NCBI GenBank assembly: GCA_009809945.1
Contig: WTPW01000626.1
Location: forward strand, 114,730-178,729
From: Gigaspora margarita
Lineage: Eukaryota; Glomeromycota; Glomeromycetes; Diversisporales; Gigasporaceae
Direction of reading: 5' to 3'
DNA: 64,000 nt
The first letter of the stretch is position 1. Every line of letters begins with the position of its first letter. The translations under genes were made by a program, and so were the position numbers. Shown here piece by piece: positions 12,501 through 22,944 of the stretch. The notes below the pieces were generated by a model. It ran no database searches. It was not told the origin of the DNA and saw nothing but the letters and a program-made list of their open reading frames with translations.

Positions 12501-14689
12501 TGAATGAACAGATATGGAGATTCCAAGAAAGCATCTGTATAAGCAAAATTCTGGGTGCAAATTTGAACTTTATAACTGCAAAAGCTCTTGAAAAATACAA
12601 CCTTTTCTTTTTAGATTAGCTAATAACCCAAAACAAAACTTGATGTTAAATTGGCATCAGTTCAAACTACTAAAAGCAAAGTCAGACAAAGAAAAAAAAC
12701 TGAAATAGTTTGAACTTTTGGAAAAAGAGATTTTGGCTAATAACACATTACGCATGTTAAACATCCATACAAAATAGGTCTTTCCAAGTTCAATTTTTCT
12801 GAACTAAAGTTAGCCAAGGTCTCTGATGATAAAAGACAAAAAGAATAGGTAATGGTGCTTTCTAATAACAACCAAGTGCTCTGTGGGAAACAATAAAGAA
12901 AACTAGAAAAAAGATCTTAATTGAACATGGAGCAGCACACCTAATAAGGGCACAATGGTTTTAGAAAAATGCAAAGGTTGTAATAACTCCAAAAGTAAAA
13001 AGAATAGATATTGCTCCAAATGGATCACCAAAAAGGATATAGTAGGCACATTTCCCAAACTACAAATAGAAAATAATAAAAGATGGCTAGAACTAGATCA
13101 GAAAAGCCTTTTAGATTCAGAAAAAAAATGCTGAAAGCTCGAAGGTATCTTAGAAAGTCCACACAACTCGTCAATTCAAATTGATTCAGTTGAAATAACC
13201 TTGTTGCTGCAACAACCACTAGGATCTCAGACAATGCAACAAATTCACGAAGCTCCCAAGAAAAATTTAACTTATCTGACAATACCTTATTTATTATATG
13301 GATAGTTCTCTACTTGAATGACAAACCCATGATTCATACAGTAATGAAAAAAGTATGGGTCTTATCTGGATCCAAATTAGCTAGAACATAGAGACTGTTA
13401 TTAATAAGAGCTGGGCTAAAATCACAAATTGGCCTTCATCCACAAGACCAAAGCTAGAGCTATTTGGTTGGCCTATAGATAGAGGTAAAATTAAAATTTA
13501 ATTTTAGAATATTTCAACTATTAAAATTAAATTCAACTGTTGAAACTGAATTTATTTTTAGTAGTTAAAATAATTTTAACTGTTAAAATTAAAAATGATT
13601 TAACTGTCGAAATTAATGCAACTATTTTAATTATAGAGAATAATTTACTTTTAGTGATATTAAGTAATCGCATTAAACTGATCCACTTATTATATGGAAA
13701 GTGCATATAAAGTGCATTTAGAATGTGCACATATAGAATTTGTGTTAATTTGGGATGCCCATGAATGATAATTCAAGACCAGACCATATGTGCTTACAAG
13801 TTATAATAATGATCACAGGTATTATTTTGTGCTTATATTAATTACATAATGCCCCTTATTTAGGTTTATATTTATTTGCCTATAAAAAAATTTCTTGGAA
13901 ATGTTTAGAAAATTGACTCCATTTTGTTTATTGGATGAATGTGTTTTTTATACATTTTTTATATGATAATTTTCAATCAAAAATTTTCTATTTTTTACAT
14001 CCCTCACAAACATTGTTATAAAAACAGTACCTGTTCAGAAAATGACTTCATTCTGAACATTTTTTTGGACAATGCCTACAATAACTGTACAAACTTTTTT
14101 AATAGGGTCACATAAATATGGCAATATATAGTAAGTTATTTCCGTGTATATAAATAATATACAGTATATAGTATTATATAACACATTCGTTAACTTCTAA
14201 TGTTTATATTTTGCATGATAATAAACTGTAACTGAGAGTTCACTTTATTGATTACTCAGTAAACATTAGGGTGTTTCATAATTAAAATCACAGAATTTTA
14301 TTTTATTTTTCTGATTTATATAATTTAACATAATAAAAATACTACTTATTTTCAAAATACATCACTTATTTGTTAATTATAAAACCCCTATTATTTTAGA
14401 TTAAAAGAAAATGTAGAACTGGCTGGGTAAGTATTTCTTTATTGGTTTGATCAATTATTTATTAAGAAAGCTACTAATCTTTAATTCACTTGATTTTTTA
14501 TACACATTTCTTTATCTATTACATCATTGATTATCCTATTTTAACTCTTGAATTGATTACTTTCATATTCCTGCATTTCATTATTTTATAAATTTGATTT
14601 ACTCTGCATTATTACCAATTATCGATTCTTTCTAATCTTTGACCCACATGCTTTACATACGCACAATTCGATCGATTGTTTTTCTTCCA

Positions 14690-14865
14690 GAATTTTTTTA
14701 TTTTCTTATTTTTTATTTTTATTTTTTTTTATTTTACTTATTTTTTTTATTTTTTTTTTTTTTATTACTTTTTTTTTTATTTTACTTATTTTTTATTTTA
14801 CTTATTTTTTATTTTACTTATTTTTTATTTTACTTATTTTTTATTTTACTTATTTTTTAATTAAG
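14690..14865. repeat. T-rich microsatellite (TTTTTATTTTACTTA)n
   Basis: A pyrimidine-rich tract changing into about six regular copies of a 16-base TTTTTTATTTTACTTA-type unit. It gives long but meaningless Phe/Leu/Tyr-rich open frames in two registers. Confidence 0.9.
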
Positions 14866-14986
14866 TATATCAGCTGATAAAGAATCTGAACATGCATAAA
14901 AGAAGAAAACGTGAAAATATGCAAAAACTAATGTTTAAATCAATCTTGGCGCACTAATTAAAAATGATAGAAATGAATTTTACATA

Positions 14987-15242
14987 TGGGCTAGGTGCTG
15001 GAAAAAGGAATAAAAATGACAATTTTTTCAAAAGCAATTTTTTTGTATAAATCAATTTAAAATAAAATTAGGATTATTTTTCACTTAAGATACAAAAGTA
15101 GTTGTATTAATAAAATTTTGCATTATAGATCTTTAAAGTTTGCATTTTCTTATAATTTATTATAAGATTTGCAATACAAAAATTGATTTTCTAAAGATCT
15201 TTTGTTTTGTCAATTTCGTTCCTTTTTCCAGCACCTAGCCCA
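14987..15242. mobile_element. TA-flanked miniature element, 256 bp (TGGGCTAGGTGC family)
   Basis: Ends read TGGGCTAGGTGCTGGAAAAA on both strands, with TA on each side (14985-14986 and 15243-15244), as expected of Tc1/mariner-type mobilisation. The interior is AT-rich with a weaker stem. It lies inside the hAT-like element, so it is younger than that insertion or travelled with it. The element at 63675-63925 has the same layout but different sequence after TGGG. Confidence 0.8.
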
Positions 15243-15524
15243 TATAATAAACATTATTCTAACCCCATAGCCTTAGTTTATTTACAAAATTAGATTGATT
15301 GTTGTTATATATTCGATATATTTCTATTTACTGTATATACTAAGCTATATAATTTATCACTATTTAAATTTATACTTTTGTAGGCTTTATTTCTCTACTT
15401 CTGTAATTTGTAATTCTAAATTATGGTAGTTTGCAAAAAGTGTGATCTCTACAGGAAATTAACTGATTATAGCAGATTTTGTACATATAAATATAAAGAC
15501 TAGCTCAAATTTTACACATATTGA

Positions 15525-15720
15525 TTATTGTAGTTTGCATAATTTTGTAAACCTATTATTAATTTCTTTATTAAAACACCACTAAAGTTGGCTAATTTAT
15601 CATAAATTTGAGTTTGACAAACTCAGATTTATGATAAATTGGTTAGCTTTAGCAATTGCGATCACAGTCACAATCAAAAAATTAATCATAGGTTACAAAA
15701 TTATGCAACCCGCAACAATT
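15525..15720. mobile_element. Hairpin miniature element, family B, copy 2
   Basis: A near-perfect hairpin. The left arm has GTTTGCATAATTTTGTAAAC; the right arm read in reverse has GGTTGCATAATTTTGTAACC. The inner stem is built from ATTTATCATAAATTTGAG and its complement around 15610. The same inner stem is present in copy 1 at 1771-1995. Confidence 0.8.
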
Positions 15721-16298
15721 CTTTTGTTTTTATTGAGAGGTGTATAAATAAAAAAAACTATGAATTGTTTGTTTCTTCTACTTTTATACTAACAGAACAG
15801 AATTTAGAAGTATTGCCTGAGCAACTTATGCTGCTACACATATTTGCTACACTATAATGATAGCAATTTGCAATAGGTACAAAAAAAACAGAATTCTCTT
15901 GAAAAACCTGTCACTTACTATATAATAGAGGACACAAACATTGAGATCACATCATAGACATATAAAATGTAGTTAATAATTATTGTTTTTACAAGATTTT
16001 ATAATATTTGTATAGAAATTTTAAATAATAAAAGAGCACAATTTGAAATTATACCCTTATGAAAATGTAAATCAGGTTTTTATTCATATTTGACAGCTAA
16101 TAGTTAATATAATTATTGTATATAAATTGATTTTTATATTTTAATAAATTTTAACTGTTAATTTATTTTTGCATTTTAATAAATTTCAACTGTTGAAATT
16201 TAATACGGCATCTTATTTTTAAAAAATCTTTGGTGAAATTATTTTATTAATTTCTACTATAAAAGTACTATAATTTCACTCCTATCTATAGGTTGGCC

Positions 16299-16560
16299 CT
16301 CCAGACAACTCTATGCAAAAGAATAGTTAAATTATTTACTGATAGTGCTTCAGCAATTTCAGTTATAGAAAAAGGATTAATGTGGTACACAAATAAACAG
16401 TGGTTAAAACAAGAAAATATAGAATTAGTATCTAGAATATTTAGTTAGAATTAAAAATATTAGATTAGAATTAGTTAAAGTTAAAAGTCATAGCAGTAAT
16501 AAATGGAATGACAAAGTGAATGTACTAGTAAAAAAAAGTGCCAAAGATTCTTCTACAAAA
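16299..16560 (+). pseudogene. LINE 2 RNase H domain, 3' part
   Basis: After the hAT-like element, LINE 2 sequence resumes with an RNase H-like stretch: LFTDSASAISVIEKG (16340-16385), then a conserved-looking LVKVKSHSSNKWNDKVN (16465-16525). The TDS aspartate and the KSHS.NKWND block are RNase H hallmarks. The 5' part lies before the insertion at 13310-13465. Downstream to about 17500 the reading is fragmentary. Confidence 0.72.
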
Positions 16561-17499
16561 ACAATAAATCTTACTTCGATTCCCAGATTAGCTTCAACCC
16601 TATTTTGAAAAAACTACCTGGTGAAAAGTTCACCAAGAAATCTAACCAAAACAATACTAGATCTTAAAATGGACCTGAGTGGGGTGCTTAAAAGAAATCT
16701 CTAAAATCGAGCCAGATGAAAATACTTCAGAATACTGTTGGGATCTTGTATGGAAAAAAGCAAAAAAGCTAACAGGTATTTGCTATAAATCAACAGAACA
16801 TAACAAAAAATTTTGTACCTGGATTAAGTATCTGCATATTAAGCTTTTCATTCTTGAAGACATGTTCAGATGAAAGCTGATTCTATATAATTCACCTAAC
16901 TGTGTTCTATGAAAAAACAAGTGGTCAAAACTCAGGATTATCTAACAACATGTCAATTCTTAGAAGAAAACTAGAAAAAGATCATAGCAGCAGCAATCTT
17001 TACTATATGGTCTAGTTTCACACTAGAAGAAAAGCTCAGGCTCCAAAACACAGCTTCGATCAATTTATCTAGAGTCAACAAGAAGTAAAGAATTGAATAC
17101 AAGAATTGATATAAGCAAGAGTCTAATCTGAAAGGAAAGCTAAAACAAGCTTAAAGGAAAACTTCTTTTAGCATCAACAAATATAATATTAGAGAATTTA
17201 TCAAGTATTCTATGGAATCTGTTCTATGAAAAAATCTAGAAAAAAAGGTTCCAATATGTAATTGAGTAAAAAAAAGCAAATAACATTCAGAGAAAAGAGA
17301 AAAAAGTGAAAGAGACAAGAAAGAAGCCCAAAGACAAAACACAAGAAGTCCAAGCTAAAGTCAAAATCCTAGGAACAAAGAACCCACTCGATAATAGTAC
17401 AAACATGAAATCAGAAAGTAATAAAAGAGAAAAAGAATGGTTGTTAGCAGTAGAAAATTATATAACAAAAAAATTAAACCTTTTTATATATACTTTTAT

Positions 17500-17676
17500 G
17501 GTATTTGACATAGCCTCTGGTTTAAACTAGTGCAGTAGGTCACACTTGTTTTTAATTAGCAAGAAGGAGTGATGTCAGACTTGTAGAATAGTAGTATCTA
17601 TTTTTGTATCACAAAAATATCAAATCTATAAAATAAAGTACTGGCGAGACTGTCTAAAAAGAAAAAACAAAATAAA
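17500..17676 (+). other. LINE 2 3' UTR, shared with SINE tails
   Basis: This stretch contains AGTGCAGTAGGTCACACTTG, then AGCAAGAAGGAGTGATGTCA, and ends AATAAAGTACTGGCGAGACT before an A-rich tail. The same landmarks occur in the same order at the 3' end of SINE family 1 (6160-6460, and reversed at 22190-22480). SINE family 2 ends in a similar AATAAAGTCACGGCAAGATT at 21535-21555. Such sharing lets a SINE use a LINE's reverse transcriptase. Confidence 0.75.
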
Positions 17677-18409
17677 TATGATATTATTAATTAACTTGTA
17701 TGATCTAAATTTTAGGCTGATAATTGATAATATATACCAATTATCATATGATTTTATTTATCATAATGAAGTTTTTCTGATTTTATTAATTTATTTTTTT
17801 AAACTTAAAAATAAGCTAATATTTTGTAATTTTCTATTTTCACTAACTGGTATATTGCTAATTATATATATTATTATATATATAATTAGATAATATAAAT
17901 AGCATGTTAAAAATGTGTACTAGGTTTGTAGTGCAGATTGCTTAAACAATGAATTAGATTTCACAATTAGATATAACATAACATGATCAGAAAAGATCAA
18001 AACAAATGTTCATTTTGCCAAAAATTACCTATTTTCTCCAAAACCTGTATAGGAAACCACTTTTAGTGCACTAACAAAAAGATTTCGTCAGGCAATTTTG
18101 CTATATAAATCACCTTTTCTAATTCCTAACCCTAACTCTAACTTAACTTTAACAAACTTTAAAAGTTTTCTGCTGGGCTATAAACCTGGTACACATTTCT
18201 AGTATGCATATAAATACAACATTATTAATCAACTTGTATGATTTAAATTTTAGACTGATAATTAACTATGTATAATATCTTGGATTTTATTGTGTGGCCT
18301 GTTCAAATCAATTATAGAATGTGCAGTAATATTACATAAATAATTGCTATTTCTATTTAATGTTATGCTTTGATTAATATGAACTGTATTATTGTGAAAT
18401 AATACTATA
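17677..18409. other. AT-rich spacer with an old local duplication
   Basis: No gene. The stretch 17690-17750 reappears at 18210-18265 (landmark AACTTGTATGAT..AAATTTTAG..TGATAATT). The stretch 17725-17850 reappears, split by an insertion, at 19110-19145 and 19518-19600. So the right copy was broken up by later insertions while the left copy records the uninterrupted sequence. A CCTAACCCTAACTCTAAC-like patch occurs at 18127-18145. Confidence 0.6.
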
Positions 18410-19106
18410 AGGGTACTGCTATTTACACCATGGTTTTTGCCATTTGCACCATGGATTTTGTGTAACAGTAGATCATTGCACCATGGTATAGTTACACGAA
18501 TATTTGAAAAATCTTATTTTGCACCCCTACATGTTGTTAATTTACAAAAAAAGATGAGTTTTTATTGGTGCAACATTAAAACGGTCTAAGGTTATATAAA
18601 AATTGCAAAAATATTATATTGCACCTCTACATGTCGTTAATCTACAAAATAAGCGAGTTTTTATTGGTGCAACATGTAAATAGCCCAAGGTTATACAAAG
18701 TTGCAAAATTCTGGCCCGCATTATGTTAAGGCCTTAAGAAATTAGGGTAAGGGTTGGCCCGAATTATATAATTAGTGTAAGGGTTGGCCCACATTATAAA
18801 TTAGGTTAGCAGGCCTATTAGAACATTCTAACCAGTTCCAAAGTTACACAAAAATTGCAAAAACCTTATCCTGCACCCTACATATTGTTAATCTACAAAA
18901 AAAGGCGAGTTTTTATTGGTGCAACATTAAAAAAGCCTAAGGTTACATGAAAATTGCGAAAAATCTTTTTTATATATTGTTAATCTATAAAAAAAGAGGA
19001 GTTTTTATTGGTGCAACATATATTACCATGGTGAAAATAGAAAAAGTTGATTTACATGAAATCCATAGTGCAAATAGCAAAAACCATGGTGGAAATAGCA
19101 ATACCC
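18410..19106. mobile_element. Inverted-repeat element with CCATGG ends and internal tandem repeats
   Basis: About 50-base inverted ends: left AGGGTACTGCTATTTACACC, right read in reverse AGGGTATTGCTATTTCCACC, each followed by ATGGTTTTTGC and a second CATGG/CTATGG word. Inside are four copies of a roughly 105-base unit starting near 18495, 18600, 18840 and 18945. Each holds GTTAATCTACAAAA and GAGTTTTTATTGGTGCAACA. Possible short duplication ACTATA/ACAATA at the borders (5/6). No protein coding seen; superfamily unknown. Confidence 0.75.
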
Positions 19107-19152
19107 TACAATAATTGATAATATATACTGATTATCACATGATTTTATTTAT

Positions 19153-19517
19153 TGAAAATTACTACAAATCACCACTAGTGATCATTACTAGTGATCTACA
19201 ATACATAAAACAAAATAAACAAAACAAATAGTTTGTATTAAATAAAAATTAAATCTCTTTAATATTAGGGTAAGAGTAAAGATTAGATATTAGAATAGAG
19301 CTTTATATATAGTAAAATTTAGCCAGGAATTGTTTTTTGCATAAAAAAAAGTAGTTTCATAGACAAAATTTTAGGTTAGAAGTGATTTTAGCAATTTTTT
19401 AAAAAATTTTTTGTTTTTGTTATACAAAAATTGATCTACATATTACACCTGATCCTGAATTTAATTGGTAAATTGATTACTAATGATGATAACCAGTGGT
19501 GATAAATAGCAAACTTC
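19153..19517. mobile_element. 365-bp inverted-repeat element with exact 9-bp target duplication
   Basis: Flanked by TTATTTATT at 19144-19152 and 19518-19526. The paralogous empty site survives at 17755-17790, where the flanking sequence is continuous, so the insertion point is independently supported. Inverted ends: left GAAAATTACTACAAATCACC, right reversed GAAGTTTGCTATTTATCACC, followed by ACTAGTGATCAT/ACTGGTTATCAT. A 9-bp duplication suggests a Mutator-like origin. Confidence 0.8.
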
Positions 19518-19526
19518 TTATTTATT

Positions 19527-20194
19527 TTATAATGAAATATATCTGATTTTATTAATTTATTTTTTTAAACTTAAAATAGACTGATATTTTGTTGTTTAAT
19601 TTAGTTTCTAATTGATATATTAAAGATAGTTATCTGATTTTTAATTTTATAAATTTAATGATTAGCATTTCACTTTTTGTACTAATGGTAATATAGTTAA
19701 AAAAATAGATTTAAAAATCTAAAAAATTATAAATTTAAAAAATTTTTATATACCAAAATCTGATAAATATACAAGAATAGCTTGTTGTGTTTTTTTTTAT
19801 ATTATTAATAAAGTTGTTAAAAAAAAATTTTTTTAACAGTTACTTTTGGCAAATTTTGATGTTCTACTGGTAGTATACTATTTAAAGCAATGATAGTCTT
19901 AAAGTTATTAATAAATTTTATAATAATAGTTTGTTATATAAAAAAGATTTTAAATAAGTAATAGTTNAAAAATTATAATTAGTTATATAATAAAAATTTT
20001 AACTTATAATATAAGCTTTGTGCAACAATAATAGAAAATTATTACTATTTTTAGTAATTCATATGAGGTCTTTGATTTTTAGCCAAGATTTAAAAATTTT
20101 TTTGTTAAATATATTTTCTAAAATTATTAATAAAAGTTGTAGAGATTTAGTATTTAATTTTAATTTATTAAACATTATAAAGATAAACAAATTT
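19527..20194. other. AT-rich spacer, nothing recognised
   Basis: Homopolymer-rich sequence with one N at 19966. A 76-residue frame at 20018-20248 runs into the following SINE and has no recognisable motif, so it is not called. Confidence 0.6.
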
Positions 20195-20210
20195 ATCAAA
20201 ATTTATGTAA

Positions 20211-20767
20211 TAGACCTTGGGTCTGATAGCATAGCGGTTATGCTCTGAGGTCACAAATCGAAAGGTCACCAGTTCGAATCTTGTTGGTGGTGAACATTAA
20301 TTTCTATGAAGAGGCTTAGCTCAACATATTAGGGAACTGAAACAAAGGGACCTAGGATGTCAATGTAGGATGGACCTAATATGAACAGCAGGGCCGTGAA
20401 GGCTTAGACTTGGTGTCCAAAATCCTCAGGGTTTGAACTCGTTAGTTTGGAACTACAATTTGTTTAACTGAAGTCACGAGACGTAGTGACGATCAAGTCA
20501 CGAACTCCTAGCAGTGTTTACTGAGAGGCTAGGCCATATGCAGTTTGGTGGAACAGTAAGTCCGGAGGTAAAATCTGAAAAAATAAGACTATGAGGACTT
20601 CTGTCCTACTATAGCCAACTTTAGGCCACAGATAAAGTAGTCTGAGTCAGAATTTTCTTATATGTAATTATTGATCTTCTTTGTACAATATAATGTATAA
20701 ATAATATCATTTAATTAATAAAAATGATATGCCGAATGGTCTCAGTTGTTAAACGTTAAAAAAAAAA
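20211..20767 (+). mobile_element. SINE family 2, copy 1
   Basis: A 557-bp element with a 15/16 target duplication: ATCAAAATTTATGTAA (20195-20210) and ATCAAAATTTATATAA (20768-20783). The tRNA-like head has an A box in TAGCATAGCGGTTATG (20227-20242) and a B box in AGTTCGAATCT (20271-20281). The body shares AGGGAACTGAAACA and AAGTCACGAGACGTAGTG with copy 2. It ends in an A run. Compared with copy 2 its 3' end differs, so more than one 3' tail exists in the family. Confidence 0.88.
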
Positions 20768-21060
20768 ATCAAAATTTATATAACTTTAAAATTTAAAAAA
20801 TTTCATCTAATTTTTATATATAAAATCTAAACAAATCTTTAATAGTAAAAGTTTGTAAAAATTTTAAATTGAAATTATTTATTATATATTATATTAATTT
20901 TAATAATTTTACTTTTATTATAATCAGACCACTTATTTTTATAACTTTTATTAAAATTTTAAAAAATTATATAATCAAATATTTTTTAAATAGTGTTTAA
21001 AGTTTATAAGGTAACTAGTAAATACTATATAAAATTTTGATTTTACTAAATTTTCTAGAC

Positions 21061-21577
21061 GTCCTCCAGGCTGATAGCATAGCGGTTATGCTCTGAGGAT
21101 ACAAATCGCAAGGTTGCCAGTTCAATTCCTCCAAAAGGCAAAATAAAAAAGCCAGCCGATTAGGGAACTGAAACACTGTGGAAAACAGGGACCCAGGACG
21201 TCGTATGACAGACTTAATTGGGCAGCTGTTATTTTGAGAATTTGTGGCTATGAAGAAAATCATGCTAGGACCCCGATTAGGAATAACCGAAGTCACGAGA
21301 CATAATGTGAGGCCTAAGTCTGGATTTACATTGATACTACATGAACTCGTGGCTTCGCTGACCCGTCTAGGTGAAATTCTGGTTCGGTGTTCAGTGTGAG
21401 ACCTCTCCGGGGGTCGCTGCGGTGGGTCGCATCTAGGTGCTATTAGTAGTAACCAAGTGAAGTCAGGCTATTTGTAAACATGTTAACTTAGTTAATAAAT
21501 GTAATACCCTTTGGGGTTGGCATAAAGATTTATAATAAAGTCACGGCAAGATTCGCCAAAGCTTTAAAAAAAAAAAA
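21061..21577 (+). mobile_element. SINE family 2, copy 2
   Basis: A 517-bp element flanked by AAATTTTCTAGAC (21048-21060) and AAATTTCTAGAC (21578-21589). The head has TAGCATAGCGGTTATG as A box and CCAGTTCAATTCC as B box. The body shares TTAGGGAACTGAAACA and CCGAAGTCACGAGACATAAT with copy 1. The middle is unusually GC-rich for this window (around 21390-21440). The 3' end AATAAAGTCACGGCAAGATT plus an A tail resembles the LINE 2 3' end. Confidence 0.9.
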
Positions 21578-21589
21578 AAATTTCTAGAC

Positions 21590-22161
21590 AAAAAAAAATT
21601 AGAATTTAACTAATTTTAACACCTGGTTAAAGTTATAAATTTTAACCAACCTTTATTTTTATAAAAGTTTTTTATATAAAAATTATTCTTTAAAGATTAG
21701 GGTTAGGGTATCGGTTATATTAAGTTAGAGGGTGGATTATTTATATGCAAAATTAGATGCTAAAAACTTTTTCTTAATAACCCAAAGCTAGTTTTTGTTA
21801 TAAAATTTTGCGATATTGATAATTTTTTGATTATTTTCTAAGTTTTCTTAAACTTTTCTTTATTTTGTTACACAAGATCCTGCAATCTGATTGATAAATT
21901 ATAGAGTGGTTAACATCACCAGGGGGCAAATTAGCAACACTCAAAAAATTATATAAAATCAGAAATAGCAGTTAAAGCTATTTTAACAATTAGTACATGT
22001 TATGATTACTTCAATAAAGTAGAATATATTATTTAAAAAAATAGTTTATTTTTTAAATTTCTAGAAATTTACTTTTAAAAACTGTCACAATATAGTACAA
22101 TGTACACTAGTAGTATAGTGAAATCCTAACATATATAAATTATTATACAATTAGTTTTATA
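21590..22161. other. AT-rich spacer, nothing recognised
   Basis: No gene, inverted repeat or tandem array stands out. A single TTAGGGTTAGGG-like word occurs at 21698-21710. Confidence 0.55.
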
Positions 22162-22177
22162 ATATATAAAAAATATA

Positions 22178-22926
22178 TTTTTTTTTTCAACTTCAACAGC
22201 CTTGCCAATACTTTATTAAAATATATTGTATTAGAATTACATTTTCAAGAATGAGGATACAACTAGCCACACATGCACTTTTGGTGCTTAATTTAAGTAG
22301 TCCGCCCAAAGGTTCTATACTAGCTGCCATATCTACAACCCAACTACAGAAGTTGCCTATTTAAACCCTCTGGTTCAGTACTTACAATCCTAACAAATAT
22401 TTAATTCCAAAGTCCAACATCACTCTATTTCCTCTATGGGAAATCAAGTGCGACCTGTCTGCACTAGTCTTTAAACCAGAATTATACCATTGGACAGCCA
22501 CATCCTATTTTGTAGTCATCCATAGATTTTCAGTACTGACACATCTGCATTATATTGACACTTGCAGTCTGAATCACTCTAAACTGCTGGGTACCTCCCT
22601 TGCCTTTTTAAGGTTAGTTAGGATCTAAGCACTTACCTTTTTTATGGTAGTGCTATCAAAGATCCTAATCTACCTTCTTAATCAGGACTTCCCAAATGGG
22701 TCTCTGTTTTTCTAGTTCCTTGGATTTTTAGTATAATGATACTATTGCACCTGAGCTCCCATTCAAGATGGTGAAACCAAGATTACAGGTTTCTCACCCA
22801 ACTGATATTGAGCCACAGTTACTATAACACAGGCCTATTTTTTGTTATCGTCGTCAGTAGAATTTGAACTTTCGACCTGCCACTTGGGGGTTGACAACCT
22901 GGCCACTTCTCTAGATTGTCACACCC
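22178..22926 (-). mobile_element. SINE family 1, reverse-strand copy
   Basis: Full-length copy read right to left. The head GGGTGTGACAATCTAGAGAA is at 22926, the B-box-like TTCAAATTCTACTGAC lies near 22860, and the tail has poly-A on the minus strand at 22178-22187. The flanking A/T-rich repeat ATATATAAAA..ATAT on both sides (22162-22176, 22927-22940) is a plausible imperfect duplication. It is colinear with the copy at 5734-6472 throughout, including the LINE-like 3' part. Confidence 0.88.
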
Positions 22927-22944
22927 TATATATAAAATATTAAA

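Larger units (their letters stand above)
13474..16290. mobile_element. hAT-like DNA element, 2.8 kb, inserted in the LINE 2 RNase H region
   Basis: The element is flanked by an exact 8-bp duplication, GGTTGGCC, at 13466-13473 and 16291-16298. Its ends are TATAGATAGAGGTAAAATT and, reversed, TATAGATAGGAGTGAAATT. The 8-bp duplication and TAtaG start fit the hAT superfamily. LINE 2 RNase H sequence continues on both sides, so the insertion postdates LINE 2. Inside there is AT-rich sequence with TTAAAATT/AACTGTTGAAATT repeats at both ends, a T-rich tract (14690-14865), a TA-flanked miniature element (14987-15242) and a hairpin element (15525-15720). No transposase was recognised, so it is non-autonomous. 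Confidence 0.88.
7151..17676 (+). pseudogene. LINE 2: long decayed non-LTR retrotransposon
   Basis: A LINE with two ORF regions. Order: 5' region rich in AACAAA (7151-7600), ORF1 remnants (about 7600-9400), apurinic-type endonuclease (about 9430-10140), RT (about 10950-12500), C-terminal part and RNase H (13310-13465 and 16299-16560), tail region (16580-17500), and a 3' UTR ending in an A-rich tail at 17658-17676. It is split by a 2.8-kb hAT-like element at 13474-16290. The frame is broken many times, often by TGG to TGA/TAG changes. Key catalytic residues are lost: the endonuclease SDH reads SDN and the RT YADD position reads FANN near 11757-11770. The exact 5' end and target duplication were not found. 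Confidence 0.82.

Noticed and set aside
3538-13465. TGA read as tryptophan in the LINE frames
   Set aside because: TGA at Trp positions is frequent, but TAG and frame breaks are also frequent and the intact methyltransferase has TGG Trp codons, so decay explains it better than recoding.
14639-14864. Phe/Leu-rich frames
   Set aside because: They are a T-rich microsatellite.
20227-20290. tRNA gene
   Set aside because: A and B boxes are present, but the acceptor stem does not close and the sequence recurs as the head of a dispersed SINE (also at 21070).
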